A DNA stretch of 50,743 bases from HGM04593 sp045589695 (GCA_045589695.1 JAZNPP010000025.1:1-50743), one strand, 5' to 3'; numbered from the stretch's first letter, positions 19,821 to 27,765 are shown. A program made the numbers and translations. The notes: generated from the letters alone by a model not told the origin.

Positions 19821-20036
19821 ATGCCTGTATTTTTTTCCCAAAGTAAGCCAAAGCCGACGGTATGGGCGGTGCGTAATTGTCACACAACACTACGATTTTG
19901 TAACAAACTTTCAATTCGTTCTTTGCCTGTCGGAATTGTAGTGTACTTTTGTAGGCGGTTGTAGTGGGGGTTGTAGTGCGAATATCTCTGTAACCACCAA
20001 TGTATCAACAAAATGACAGGTGTCGAATTGTAGTGT
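19821..20036. promoter_or_regulatory. Divergent control region between virion operon and HTH gene
   Basis: These 216 nt separate two divergent transcription units and hold no gene. On the - strand a TTACTTTG near 19839-19846 resembles a -7 element for the virion operon. A TTTTGTAACAAA inverted repeat lies near 19892-19904. Four TTGTAGTG boxes (listed separately) crowd the side of the HTH gene. Confidence 0.45.
19936..20035 (+). repeat. Four TTGTAGTG boxes, candidate operator or packaging site
   Basis: TTGTAGTG occurs at 19936-19943, 19959-19966, 19971-19978 and 20028-20035. The first and last share a longer match, GTCG(G)AATTGTAGTGTA, and the last ends one base before the start codon of the HTH gene. 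Spacings are 23, 12 and 57 nt. The arrangement suits binding by the adjacent HTH protein, either as autoregulation or as a terminase small subunit pac-like site. Confidence 0.5.
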
Positions 20037-20501
20037 ATGAGCAAAGGGAAGATTGATGATAAGACCAAAAGGAGAGCTGTTGCAGAATATCATAGGACCG
20101 GCAATGCCTCAGCCATAGCAAGAAAGTACGGAGTGGCACGCTCCACATTCCTTGCCTGGTTGCCCGCTATCACCAACACGATAGAAACCGACACCCCAGA
20201 GGCCACGGACGCAGTAGTGCACGCAATACAGGCCACAAGCAACGCCGCCGTCCGCTCCATCGAGCAAGCAGCAGCCACAAGGCAAGAGTTCCTGCAGCAA
20301 CACTATGCCCAGGTTAGCGAGCTCTTCTCCGCACTCGTTTGCAAGATGACCGCCACTATCAGCGACGAGAACTCACATCCCTCCCTCCGCGACCAGGCAG
20401 CAGCACTCACAGCACTCACCAACTTCATAAAAGAATTCACCCCCACCGAAGAACAAGGCAACATCAACATCAACCTCCTTCAGCAGACGGTGAACAAATA
20501 A
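20037..20501 (+). CDS. Helix-turn-helix phage protein, possible terminase small subunit
   Basis: A 154-residue protein. Residues about 8-45 form a classical helix-turn-helix: KTKRRAVAEYHRTGNASAIA followed by the recognition part ARKYGVARSTFLAWLP. The middle (about 50-135) is alanine- and glutamine-rich helix suitable for oligomerisation, and the tail NININLLQQTVNK resembles C-terminal ends of small terminase subunits. Small terminases bind pac or cos DNA as rings and feed it to the large subunit, but none is encoded next door; the gene ends at its own terminator and faces the integrase. A transcription factor controlling the divergent virion operon is the main alternative. DNA binding is well supported; the choice between the two roles is open. 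Confidence 0.6.
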   Translation: MSKGKIDDKTKRRAVAEYHRTGNASAIARKYGVARSTFLAWLPAITNTIETDTPEATDAVVHAIQATSNAAVRSIEQAAATRQEFLQQHYAQVSELFSALVCKMTATISDENSHPSLRDQAAALTALTNFIKEFTPTEEQGNININLLQQTVNK

Positions 20502-20538
20502 ACCGCCACTCCGGTATTACCCGAAATGACGGTTTTTT
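20501..20538 (+). terminator. Intrinsic terminator after the HTH gene
   Basis: AACCGCCA (20501-20508) pairs with TGACGGTT (20527-20534) with one mismatch, an inner GGTA/TACC strengthens the stem, and a run of six T follows. It overlaps the space right behind the stop codon. Confidence 0.7.
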
Positions 20539-20637
20539 GTAAAAACTATTTACTTAATTGACAAATTTTGTCAATATTCACTATCAAGAAGTTAGGCAAA
20601 AACTCCCGCTTGGCGAAATCAAAGCCTTGTGTAAAGA

Positions 20638-21813
20638 TTATTTATCATACAGAACCTTGTCTATAATCTTGCGTGCAGCCTCATCTGCGGCCTTCTCATT
20701 CTTCCTAATATAGATATTTGTCACCGCCATGCCGTTAGAGTGCCCCAGCATGTCCGATATTAAGTCCATAGATATGCCACATTCATAACCAATAGTAGCA
20801 AAGGTATGCCTCGCCCAGTATACCGACAGCCCCGGGAATAGGGAACTATACTCCTTCTTCCCTCTCTTGCCTATCTTGCACGGCCCAATAGTCTTCAGAG
20901 CCTTGTTCATCCGGCCCTCATAGTTCCTGTAATTATCCTTATTCATCTGCGCAAGGAAAGGCCCCACCCTGTTGATTATCTCCCTTATCTCCGGCTCTAC
21001 CTTAATAGAATAAGGCTTCTTTGTCTTGCTTCTGTTATACTCCACCCTCTTTCCCGACAAGTCCACCTGCACAAGATCTATAAGATTTATTCCACGCAAC
21101 ATGAATATCAACTTGAACAAATCCAAGTATCTCTTCTGGCTCTCATCCACAGGATAGTTCCACAACTCCCTCAGTTGCTCAAGAGATAGACTCTTCTTCT
21201 TTGTCTCCGCCCTCTTGATTTTAAACTTCCTGAACGGATAAAACATAGTTATACCCTCATCTATTGCATAATTAAATACCGCCCTCATATAACGGTAACT
21301 CATACTCCTGGTGTTCTGCGAGTTCCCCTTATTAATAAGGTGCGAATCGAAATCCTCCAGCCAACGAGGCGTCATCTGCTCAAACGATACATGGTCAATA
21401 TCACAATACCCCGCAAGAGCCTTGTATGTATTCTCATAACTCTTGAAAGTATTTCCCTCCTTGCGGTTCATGTACTTTTTGTACACCTCACCAAAGGACA
21501 CAGACACCTCCGGCTTCCCGCTTATCTCCGCCTCCAGCATTTTCTTTACATCCTTGGCCGACTTCCCACGGATCTTTCCTGTTCTTTCCCAATCGAACAG
21601 CAGACAGTCAATTTCCGACTTCCTTGCCACCAACTGATTTGTCATCATATGCGCCATCGGATGCTTCACCACCTTCTCCCCCACCCATTGCTCAGGGTTC
21701 AATTTCACATTAAGAAGAATAAACACCGTCTGCCCGGCATGCGTAAGCCTCAGCTTTATAGGAAAAGGAGCCTCCCCCTTCCTTGTGTCAAGATAAAATT
21801 TAGTTGTTGCCAT
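20638..21813 (-). CDS. int: Tyrosine recombinase / phage integrase
   Basis: A 391-residue site-specific recombinase starting MATTKFYLDTRKGEAPFPIK. I chose this ATG over one 19 codons upstream because the Bacteroidota integrase arm-binding domain begins at this segment. Order: N-terminal arm-binding domain (about 1-90), SAM-like core-binding domain with FKSYENTYKALAGY and SHLINKGNSQNTRSMSYRYM, and the catalytic domain with the first Arg in FMLRGINLIDL, Lys in KTKKPYSIKV, the YWARHTFAT Arg-His box, LGHSNGMAVTNIYI, and the nucleophile Tyr in NIYIRK. It lies about 180 bp from the tRNA-Met 3' end, so it should integrate and excise this element there. Three 10-bp repeats between int and the tRNA are likely arm sites. 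All catalytic boxes are intact. Confidence 0.93.
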   Translation of the reverse strand: MATTKFYLDTRKGEAPFPIKLRLTHAGQTVFILLNVKLNPEQWVGEKVVKHPMAHMMTNQLVARKSEIDCLLFDWERTGKIRGKSAKDVKKMLEAEISGKPEVSVSFGEVYKKYMNRKEGNTFKSYENTYKALAGYCDIDHVSFEQMTPRWLEDFDSHLINKGNSQNTRSMSYRYMRAVFNYAIDEGITMFYPFRKFKIKRAETKKKSLSLEQLRELWNYPVDESQKRYLDLFKLIFMLRGINLIDLVQVDLSGKRVEYNRSKTKKPYSIKVEPEIREIINRVGPFLAQMNKDNYRNYEGRMNKALKTIGPCKIGKRGKKEYSSLFPGLSVYWARHTFATIGYECGISMDLISDMLGHSNGMAVTNIYIRKNEKAADEAARKIIDKVLYDK

Positions 21814-21852
21814 AATTTTTCTGTTTTTTGGAACACGTTTGGAGCACACTCG

Positions 21853-21890
21853 GTTCGCAAAAGTTCGCAAAAGTTCGCAAAAGTTCGCGA
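21853..21890. repeat. Tandem 10-bp repeat, candidate integrase/excisionase arm sites
   Basis: GTTCGCAAAA is repeated three times head to tail (21853, 21863, 21873) and followed by a partial fourth GTTCGCGA. It lies 40 bp upstream of the integrase start and 100 bp from the tRNA. Helical-turn spacing (10 bp) would put bound proteins on one DNA face. Confidence 0.6.
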
Positions 21891-21990
21891 TTTTTGTCCT
21901 GTTTTTATAGTTTTTGCACCGCTAAAAGCAACAAAAAAAGGTGCTCTAAACACTGCTAATCGCTTGTTTATGAACACCTTGTGTATTTTG

Positions 21991-22025
21991 TAGCGAGACC
22001 CGGGATTGAACCGGGGACCTCATGA
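21991..22025. other. Probable attachment site (att) in the 3' half of tRNA-Met
   Basis: The integrase gene lies beside the tRNA 3' end, and the tRNA is intact, as expected when the phage copy restores the 3' part. The crossover core would lie within the T arm to anticodon region; a duplicate of this sequence should exist at the other prophage end beyond position 1. The exact core cannot be defined from one junction. Confidence 0.5.
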
Positions 22026-22064
22026 TTATGAATCATGCGCTCTAACCAGCTGAGCTATCTCGCC
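21991..22064 (-). tRNA. tRNA-Met (CAT anticodon)
   Basis: The - strand folds into a full cloverleaf of 74 nt: acceptor arm GGCGAGA with TCTCGCT (G1-U72 wobble, discriminator A), D arm with AGCTCAGCTGGTTAGAGC, anticodon stem CATGA/TCATG around the loop TTCATAA, and T arm with GGTTCAATCCC. The CCA end is not encoded. G1-U72 rather than a 1-72 mismatch argues for elongator rather than initiator tRNA. A CAT anticodon also fits tRNA-Ile2 read with lysidine; that cannot be excluded by eye. Its 3' end faces the prophage. Confidence 0.93.
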
Positions 22065-22081
22065 ATCGCATTTTTGCGGTG

Positions 22082-22112
22082 CAAAGATATATTTATAATT
22101 TGAATGTGACAA
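22082..22112 (-). promoter_or_regulatory. Promoter of tRNA-Met
   Basis: On the - strand, TTG (22110-22112), a 20-nt spacer and TATCTTTG (22082-22089) match the Bacteroidota -33/-7 consensus. Transcription would begin about 10 nt before the tRNA. Confidence 0.65.
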
Positions 22113-22212
22113 GCGTTTTGTCATTTTTCATCAAAAAAATCTTCTTTGCGACCCAAATTATGTTATTTTTTGTTTATTAATCAGAAGGTTTTATCAAAAA
22201 AGGGTGTTCAAG

Positions 22213-22244
22213 TTTGAATTTATGAATATAAATTTATATCTTGC
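22213..22244 (+). promoter_or_regulatory. Promoter of the START-like gene
   Basis: TTTG (22213-22216), a 20-nt spacer and TATCTTGC (22237-22244, one mismatch to TAnnTTTG) precede the gene by about 40 nt. Confidence 0.5.
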
Positions 22245-22287
22245 AACTGATATACAAATACTTACAATTTACCCTTCATAAATTTTT

Positions 22288-22671
22288 ATGATGAGCAAAG
22301 AAAAGATTTATATTGAATATCCGCTAAAGGGCAGTGCATCAATGATATGGCGTTACATCGGTACATCTGCCGGACTTTCTCCCTGGTTTGCCGACAGAGT
22401 GGAGAGTTTTGACCGCACATTTACCTTTTACTGGGGGAAAACTGAAAAAAGAGTCGCTCACCTTATTGCGCAACGTAACGGCGTGTATGTAAAATTCAGA
22501 TGGGAAGATGAAAGCCAGAACACCTACTTTGAGATGAGAATAGCATACAATGAGCTTACAAGAGAACATACTCTTGAGGTGACCGATTTTGCCGACAAGG
22601 ATGAGATTGACGACCAAAAAGACCTATGGGATTCTCAAATAGAGAATTTAAGGCGTCAATCGGGAATGTAA
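22288..22671 (+). CDS. START-like domain protein (Bacteroidota type)
   Basis: A 127-residue soluble protein with the fold pattern of the AHSA1/START-like superfamily: a first strand KIYIEYPLKGSASMIWRYI, the SPWFADRVE segment typical of the Bacteroidetes-restricted family, repeated strands (FTFYWGKTEKRVAHLI, GVYVKFRWEDESQNTYFEMR), and a final long helix DDQKDLWDSQIENLRRQSG. Family members bind hydrophobic ligands or act as co-chaperone-like proteins, but the Bacteroidota branch has no assigned role. Two adjacent ATG codons (22288, 22291) are possible starts. It lies alone before a strong terminator, upstream of the lipopolysaccharide permease gene. Confidence 0.75.
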   Translation: MMSKEKIYIEYPLKGSASMIWRYIGTSAGLSPWFADRVESFDRTFTFYWGKTEKRVAHLIAQRNGVYVKFRWEDESQNTYFEMRIAYNELTREHTLEVTDFADKDEIDDQKDLWDSQIENLRRQSGM

Positions 22672-22726
22672 CATTCAGTTTTTTGTTTTGTTATTCTGCA
22701 AAATCGACCATTTTATACTAACTTCG

Positions 22727-22778
22727 TACAGAAAAACTGCCAATAAGAAATTAAGGTAGCTTTTCTGTATGTTTTTAT
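22727..22778 (+). terminator. Intrinsic terminator after the START-like gene
   Basis: TACAGAAAA (22727-22735) pairs with TTTTCTGTA (22761-22769), extended by CTGCC/GGTAG with a wobble and one mismatch, followed by TGTTTTTATTT. Confidence 0.7.
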
Positions 22779-22818
22779 TTATAAACCCTTTCAATTACCG
22801 GCGACTGTAATATAAGAG

Positions 22819-24729
22819 ATGAAGATTCCGAGGTTCCACATAAAGAAGATGGATATTTTCATAACGAAGACCTTCTTGAGCAATCTAATGGGTACTTTCT
22901 TCATATGCCTTTTTATATTCATAATGCAGTTGCTGTGGATGTGGGTCGATGATTTTGTAGAGAAGGGACTTGATATGGCGGTACTCGCCAAATTCTTCGC
23001 ATACGGTTCAATAACTCTTGTTTCACAATCGTTGCCGCTCGCCATTCTGCTTGCGGCGCTGATGACATTCGGGAATTTCGGCGAAAGGCTTGAACTGCTG
23101 TCAATGAAAGCTGCCGGAATACCTCTGTTGCGTATAATGGCACCGCTTGTCATATGCTGCTCTATTCTTTGCGGAATATCGTTCTACTTCCAGAATGTCA
23201 TAAGCCCGTATGCGCAGATGAAGCTGTATACCATGATGTACTCTATAAAACAGTCTTCGCCTGAAAGCGAGATTCCGGAAGGAATATTCTATGACAATAT
23301 TGAGGGGTACAATATTTATGTGGAGCATAAGGATAAGGAGACCGGAATGCTGCATAATGTCATTATATACGACATGTCGTCGGGCTTTGAGAACAGCAAT
23401 ATAATCCTTTCCGATTCTGCCGAAATAATTAACACAAGCGACGAAAAGTTGATGATTATGGCAATGTATTCGGGCGAACAGTTCTCGAATCTTACCGACC
23501 AGCAGATTGAGAAAAAGAACAGGCCTTACCGCAGGGAGACATTCTCGCGGAAAGAGGTAATAATAAAGATTGACGGAGGCTTTGAGATGAAAGATGCCGA
23601 TTTCATTAAGTCCAATGCGGCAAGCAAGAATATAAAAGAGCTTAGCCGTGACATTGACTCATTGAAGCTTTCGAACGACAGCGTCGGCAAACAGAACTGG
23701 AAAGGTGCGGTACGTTCTACATACAAGGCTAAGATAAACTTCACAAAGAACGATTCCTTGCAGATGGAAATGAACGATACCTATAATGTGAATGTAGACA
23801 GCGTTTATAACATAGCTACTAAACATTCAAAGATTGTATGGAAGCGTGCCCAACTGAACAAGGTTAAACAGCTGAAGGTCGATTATGAGATAAAGAACAA
23901 CATCATGCACTCGCTTGACAAAGACCTTAATAGACATAAGATTTCGTGGTGGGAAAAGTTCACGTTGTCTCTCGGGTGCCTCATATTCTTCTTCATAGGC
24001 GCTCCGCTCGGTGCCATTGTGCGAAAAGGAGGATTAGGATACCCTGTTCTTATATCGGTGGCAACGTTCATTCTCTATTACATATTCAGCACATCGGGAG
24101 CAAAATTGGCGCGTGAGGGTGAGTGGCATGCTTGGTACGGCGCATGGCTGAGTACAATGGTGCTTGCGCCGCTCGGAGCATTTTTCACTTACCAAGCCAA
24201 CAGGGATTCAGGAATATTCAACAAAGACTCTATAAAAGCCTTTTTCGGAACGCTCTTCGCAATACCCGAAAAACGTCATATTACAATAAAAGAGGTTGTA
24301 ATAGAGGACCCTGACTACAGCAAGGACATAATTATACTCAAAGAACTGCACGAGGAGGCACGCCTGTATAAGAAGAACAACAGACTGAAGAAACAGCCTT
24401 CTATAATGAATGTCTTCTTTGGAAATGAAGATACGCAGCTCAAAAACTTCAATGAGAAATACGAGAAACTTATTGAGGAGATGGGAAACAGCAAGGACAG
24501 AAAGGTAATAATGTTGCTGAACGAGTTCCCGGTTCTTGATATAAAGAGTGTTTCGTCGCCTTTTAAAAGAACCTGGATGAATATATTTTCACTAATTCTG
24601 TTCCCTTTGGGAATAATTATCTATCTTCGTGCTGTAAGATTCAGAATAAGGCTGATGAAGGATCTTGTAACGATTGAAACAAACACATACAAAATAATAA
24701 ACATTTTAAAAAAGCAAAACCTTATATAA
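22819..24729 (+). CDS. LptF/LptG-family lipopolysaccharide export permease
   Basis: A 636-residue inner-membrane protein of the YjgP/YjgQ family. N-terminal half: MDIFITKTFLSNLMGTFFIC opens TM1, followed by LVSQSLPLAILLAALMTFG (TM2) and the coupling region ERLELLSMKAAGIPLLRIM, then TM3. A periplasmic jellyroll-like region (about 130-370) contains GIFYDNIEGYNIYV and VIIYD. The C-terminal half has LGCLIFFFIGAPLGAIVRKGGLG, a family signature, and two further TM segments. The protein extends to a final hydrophobic segment near 600, making it about 250 residues longer than E. coli LptF or LptG, as often in Bacteroidota. With LptB it moves lipopolysaccharide from the inner membrane toward the outer membrane. 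The next gene, ribBA, starts 4 nt later. Confidence 0.88.
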   Translation: MKIPRFHIKKMDIFITKTFLSNLMGTFFICLFIFIMQLLWMWVDDFVEKGLDMAVLAKFFAYGSITLVSQSLPLAILLAALMTFGNFGERLELLSMKAAGIPLLRIMAPLVICCSILCGISFYFQNVISPYAQMKLYTMMYSIKQSSPESEIPEGIFYDNIEGYNIYVEHKDKETGMLHNVIIYDMSSGFENSNIILSDSAEIINTSDEKLMIMAMYSGEQFSNLTDQQIEKKNRPYRRETFSRKEVIIKIDGGFEMKDADFIKSNAASKNIKELSRDIDSLKLSNDSVGKQNWKGAVRSTYKAKINFTKNDSLQMEMNDTYNVNVDSVYNIATKHSKIVWKRAQLNKVKQLKVDYEIKNNIMHSLDKDLNRHKISWWEKFTLSLGCLIFFFIGAPLGAIVRKGGLGYPVLISVATFILYYIFSTSGAKLAREGEWHAWYGAWLSTMVLAPLGAFFTYQANRDSGIFNKDSIKAFFGTLFAIPEKRHITIKEVVIEDPDYSKDIIILKELHEEARLYKKNNRLKKQPSIMNVFFGNEDTQLKNFNEKYEKLIEEMGNSKDRKVIMLLNEFPVLDIKSVSSPFKRTWMNIFSLILFPLGIIIYLRAVRFRIRLMKDLVTIETNTYKIINILKKQNLI

Positions 24730-24733
24730 CCAA

Positions 24734-25954
24734 ATGGAAAATTTCAAACTTAATACAATCGACGAGGCGTTAGAGGATTTCAGAAACGGAAAGTTCGTCA
24801 TTGTAGTAGACGATGAGGATAGAGAGAACGAAGGAGATTTTATTATAGCTGCCGAAAAAATAACACCTGAGGCTGTAAACTTTATGCTTAAGAACGGTAG
24901 GGGAGTGCTTTGCGCGCCTATTACTCTTTCACGATGCAAGGAACTGCAGCTGGAGCCGCAGGTAAGTTCCAATACAAGCCTGCTCGGAACGCCGTTCACA
25001 GTTACAATAGACAAAGTAGAAGGATGTACTACAGGAGTGTCGGCAGCCGACAGAGCGGCAACAATAAAGGCTCTTGCCGACCCTGACAGCAAACCGGAAA
25101 CATTCGCACGTCCCGGACATATTAACCCATTGTACGCACAGGATAACGGCGTGCTGCGCCGAGCAGGACACACCGAAGCGAGCATAGACCTTGCACGCCT
25201 CGCAGGCTTATACCCGGCAGCTGCGCTCATAGAGATAATGAACGAGAACGGCACTATGGCACGCATGCCTCAACTCGTCGATATTGCGAAAGAGCATAAC
25301 CTGAAGATAATATCAATCAAAGACCTAATAGAGTACCGTTTGAAACTGGAATCTCTTGTCGAAAAAGGCGAAGAGGTAGACATGCCTACAGAACACGGAC
25401 ATTTCCGTCTCATACCATTCCGTCAGAAGTCTAACGGACTTGAACATATAGCATTGATAAAAGGTGAATGGAACGAAGACGAGGCTATTCCTGTGAGAGT
25501 ACACTCTTCGTGCATGACCGGAGATATATTCGGCTCGCAACGATGCGACTGCGGAGCGCAGCTTCATGAAGCGATGAAATTGATTGAAAAGACAGGAAAA
25601 GGCGTTATTGTATACCTTAACCAAGAGGGCAGAGGTATTGGACTGATGAACAAGATGCGTGCGTACAAACTCCAGGAAGAGGGTATGGATACTGTTGATG
25701 CGAACCTTTGTCTTGGTTTCAAGGCCGATGAAAGGGATTACGGAGTAGGCGCCGAGATATTACGTCAGATTGGAGTGCATAAGATGCGTCTTATAACCAA
25801 CAACCCTGTAAAAAGAATAGGACTTGAAAGTTATGGACTCACTATTACAGAGAATATAAGCATTGAAATAGAACCCAACAACTACAATTCCCGTTACCTT
25901 CATACAAAGGCAGAACGTATGGGACATACACTTCATTTTCATGAACATAAATAA
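24734..25954 (+). CDS. ribBA: Bifunctional riboflavin biosynthesis protein RibBA
   Basis: A 406-residue fusion enzyme. The N-terminal half (about 1-200) is 3,4-dihydroxy-2-butanone-4-phosphate synthase with VVDDEDRENEGDFI (metal-binding acidic loop), GVSAADRAAT and FARPGHINPL; it acts on ribulose 5-phosphate. The C-terminal half (about 205-400) is GTP cyclohydrolase II with VRVHSSCMTGDIFGSQRCDC, which supplies the zinc cysteines, and LNQEGRGIGLMNK, the nucleotide-binding/catalytic segment. Together they make the two first committed precursors of riboflavin in the cytoplasm. Both active sites look complete and length is normal. The gene sits between lptF/G-type permease (4 nt) and aspC (10 nt), so the three are probably one transcript, though the pathways are unrelated. 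Confidence 0.96.
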   Translation: MENFKLNTIDEALEDFRNGKFVIVVDDEDRENEGDFIIAAEKITPEAVNFMLKNGRGVLCAPITLSRCKELQLEPQVSSNTSLLGTPFTVTIDKVEGCTTGVSAADRAATIKALADPDSKPETFARPGHINPLYAQDNGVLRRAGHTEASIDLARLAGLYPAAALIEIMNENGTMARMPQLVDIAKEHNLKIISIKDLIEYRLKLESLVEKGEEVDMPTEHGHFRLIPFRQKSNGLEHIALIKGEWNEDEAIPVRVHSSCMTGDIFGSQRCDCGAQLHEAMKLIEKTGKGVIVYLNQEGRGIGLMNKMRAYKLQEEGMDTVDANLCLGFKADERDYGVGAEILRQIGVHKMRLITNNPVKRIGLESYGLTITENISIEIEPNNYNSRYLHTKAERMGHTLHFHEHK

Positions 25955-25964
25955 AAAAAATAAT

Positions 25965-27158
25965 ATGAACCAATTATCAGACCGTGTAAACCGATTGGCG
26001 CCGTCGGCAACTTTGGCTATGTCACAGAAGAGTCAGGAGTTGAAAGCGCAAGGAGTAGATGTTATCAATATGAGCGTCGGAGAACCCGACTTCAACACGC
26101 CCGATGCCATTAAGGCCGCTGCAAAGCAGGCTATAGATGACAACTGGTCACGATACTCTCCTGTTCCTGGTTATCCATCATTAAGAAAAGCTATTGCGGA
26201 AAAACTTAAGAAAGAAAACGGACTCGAATTCAAAGAGACGCAGATTTCGGTATCAAACGGTGCTAAGCAGGCTGTCTGCAACGCTATCATGGCTCTTGTA
26301 AACCCGGGTGACGAAGTTATCGTTCCTGCTCCTTACTGGGTAAGTTACCCCGACATGGTGAAGCTCGCTGACGGTACTCCTGTAATTGTGAGCGCAGGCA
26401 TAGAACAGAACTTCAAGATTACAGGCAAGCAGCTCGAAGAGGCTATCACTCCAAAAACCAAGATGCTTATCCTTTGCTCTCCCTCTAATCCTACCGGTTC
26501 GGTATATACAAGAGATGAACTCAAGGAACTTGCTAATGTTCTTGCACGCCATCCGCAAGTATTCGTTGTCGCCGATGAAATTTACGAACATATAAGCTAT
26601 GTAGGCAAACACGAGAGCATCGCGCAGTTCGAAGAGATAAGAGAACGTGTAATAATTATAAACGGAGTTTCAAAAGCTTATGCGATGACCGGCTGGCGTA
26701 TCGGTTACCTTGCCGCAGCCGAATGGATTGTAAAGGGCTGCAACAAACTTCAGGGACAATATACCAGCGGACCATGCTCGGTATCTCAGATGGCCTCACT
26801 CGAGGCTTACACAGGCTCGCAAGAACCGGTTGAAGAGATGAGAAAAGCGTTCCAGCGCCGCCGCGACCTGATTGTTAAACTTGCAAAGGATATACCGGGC
26901 CTTGAGGTTAATGTTCCCGAAGGAGCTTTCTACCTCTTCCCTAAGTGCAGTTCGTTCTACGGAAAGAGAAACAGAGATACAGTCATAAACAATAGTGACG
27001 ACCTTGCAATGTATCTCCTTACCGAAGCACACGTAGCGGCTGTAGGCGGAACATCGTTCGGAGCCCCTGAATGTTTCAGAATGAGCTATGCCACAAGCGA
27101 CGAGAATATTATAGAAGCGATAAGACGAATAAAAGAAGCTCTTGCTAAGCTTTCATAA
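25965..27158 (+). CDS. aspC: Aspartate aminotransferase, class I PLP enzyme
   Basis: A 397-residue class I/II aminotransferase. I chose the ATG at 25965 (MNQLSDRVNRLAPSATLAMS), the standard family start, rather than the one at 25941 that overlaps ribBA. Diagnostic segments: INMSVGEPDFNTP, RYSPVPGYPSLRKAIA, VSNGAKQAVCNAIMAL, VPAPYWVSYPDMV, LCSPSNPTGSVY, VVADEIYEHISY, and INGVSKAYAMTGWRIGYLAA with the PLP lysine near residue 238. The final FRMSYATSDENIIEA contains the substrate carboxylate-binding Arg. It interconverts aspartate/oxaloacetate with glutamate/2-oxoglutarate; close relatives may also accept prephenate or aromatic substrates. It is the last gene before a strong terminator. Confidence 0.94.
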   Translation: MNQLSDRVNRLAPSATLAMSQKSQELKAQGVDVINMSVGEPDFNTPDAIKAAAKQAIDDNWSRYSPVPGYPSLRKAIAEKLKKENGLEFKETQISVSNGAKQAVCNAIMALVNPGDEVIVPAPYWVSYPDMVKLADGTPVIVSAGIEQNFKITGKQLEEAITPKTKMLILCSPSNPTGSVYTRDELKELANVLARHPQVFVVADEIYEHISYVGKHESIAQFEEIRERVIIINGVSKAYAMTGWRIGYLAAAEWIVKGCNKLQGQYTSGPCSVSQMASLEAYTGSQEPVEEMRKAFQRRRDLIVKLAKDIPGLEVNVPEGAFYLFPKCSSFYGKRNRDTVINNSDDLAMYLLTEAHVAAVGGTSFGAPECFRMSYATSDENIIEAIRRIKEALAKLS

Positions 27159-27214
27159 ATTATTTAAAATACAGGAGCAACTGACTTTTAAACAGAAGTA
27201 ACAATTATAACTTT

Positions 27215-27250
27215 ATAGCCGGTGTCGATAAGCGCCGGCTATTTTTTTTT
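27215..27250 (+). terminator. Strong intrinsic terminator after aspC
   Basis: ATAGCCGGTG (27215-27224) pairs with CGCCGGCTAT (27233-27242) around an 8-nt loop and is followed by nine T. Confidence 0.9.
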
Positions 27251-27765
27251 ATACATATAAATTATAAGTGTAAATTTGAAAAGGAGAAGCCGGACAAACT
27301 CATAATATTGTTAATAAACTGTTGAAAACATAATAATAAATAACATAAAAAAAGCGGCATTTAAATTTTGTTTTTTATGAACAAAAAATAATCAATAAAC
27401 GCTATTAGAATACCAAATTATTTTGCCACATTTTAACTACTTTTTATCAATTATATTTTAAACAGTTTTCAACGTAAATCATTATAATATTTTTTAGTTT
27501 TAAATACACTTTAATTATTGTTGATAAAGATATATAACTTATTTAAACACAATATTATATTATGTTTATTATTTGTAGATAACTTATACTCTTTTACTAA
27601 TAACTTCAAAAGCAAATTCAAAGCACTTTTTTTCTCTACAGTATCAACAGGCTTTATTGTTGTTTTTTCTATTTATATTTTTTAAAAAAGGATATATAAT
27701 ATATAAATTCGGTTAAAAATGCGGGAAAGCGAAAACAAGTATAAAATAAAGGTCAAAAAAATAGT
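27251..27765. other. Very AT-rich intergenic region with DnaA-box-like 9-mers
   Basis: About 515 nt without a credible gene on either strand, with long A/T runs. Sequences close to the DnaA box TTATCCACA occur on both strands: TTATCAACA (complement of 27519-27527), TTATCTACA (complement of 27574-27582), GTATCAACA (27641-27649), TTATCAATT (27444-27452), TTTTCAACA (complement of 27320-27328) and TTATTAACA (complement of 27309-27317). A replication origin is possible but unproven, since such words arise easily in DNA this AT-rich. Confidence 0.35.

Larger units (their letters stand above)
1..21990. mobile_element. Right part of an integrated podovirus-like prophage
   Basis: This stretch carries phage functions only: KilAC antirepressor, gp10-like stabilization protein, portal, giant polyvalent virion protein, two probable ejection proteins and a tyrosine integrase. 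The right boundary is placed at the 3' end of tRNA-Met, beside the integrase, which is a typical target for this enzyme class. The left boundary lies outside the window, because the antirepressor is cut by the first base. No large terminase, major capsid, lysis or replication gene is seen in these 22 kb. Lack of a contractile sheath or long tail tube genes, together with gp10- and gp14-like proteins, points to a short-tailed virion; that morphology is an inference. Confidence 0.85.

Noticed and set aside
21853..21890. CRISPR-like short repeats
   Set aside because: The units are 10 bp and directly abutting, with no spacers and no cas genes nearby; arm-type recombination sites fit better.
21940..22210. 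Inverted repeat GAACACC / GGTGTTC flanking the tRNA as a transposon end
   Set aside because: Only seven bases match, the arms lie on either side of an intact tRNA, and no transposase is present; chance is the simpler explanation.
22085..22287. Prophage extending past tRNA-Met to the right
   Set aside because: The sequence right of the tRNA contains normal host promoters and housekeeping genes only.
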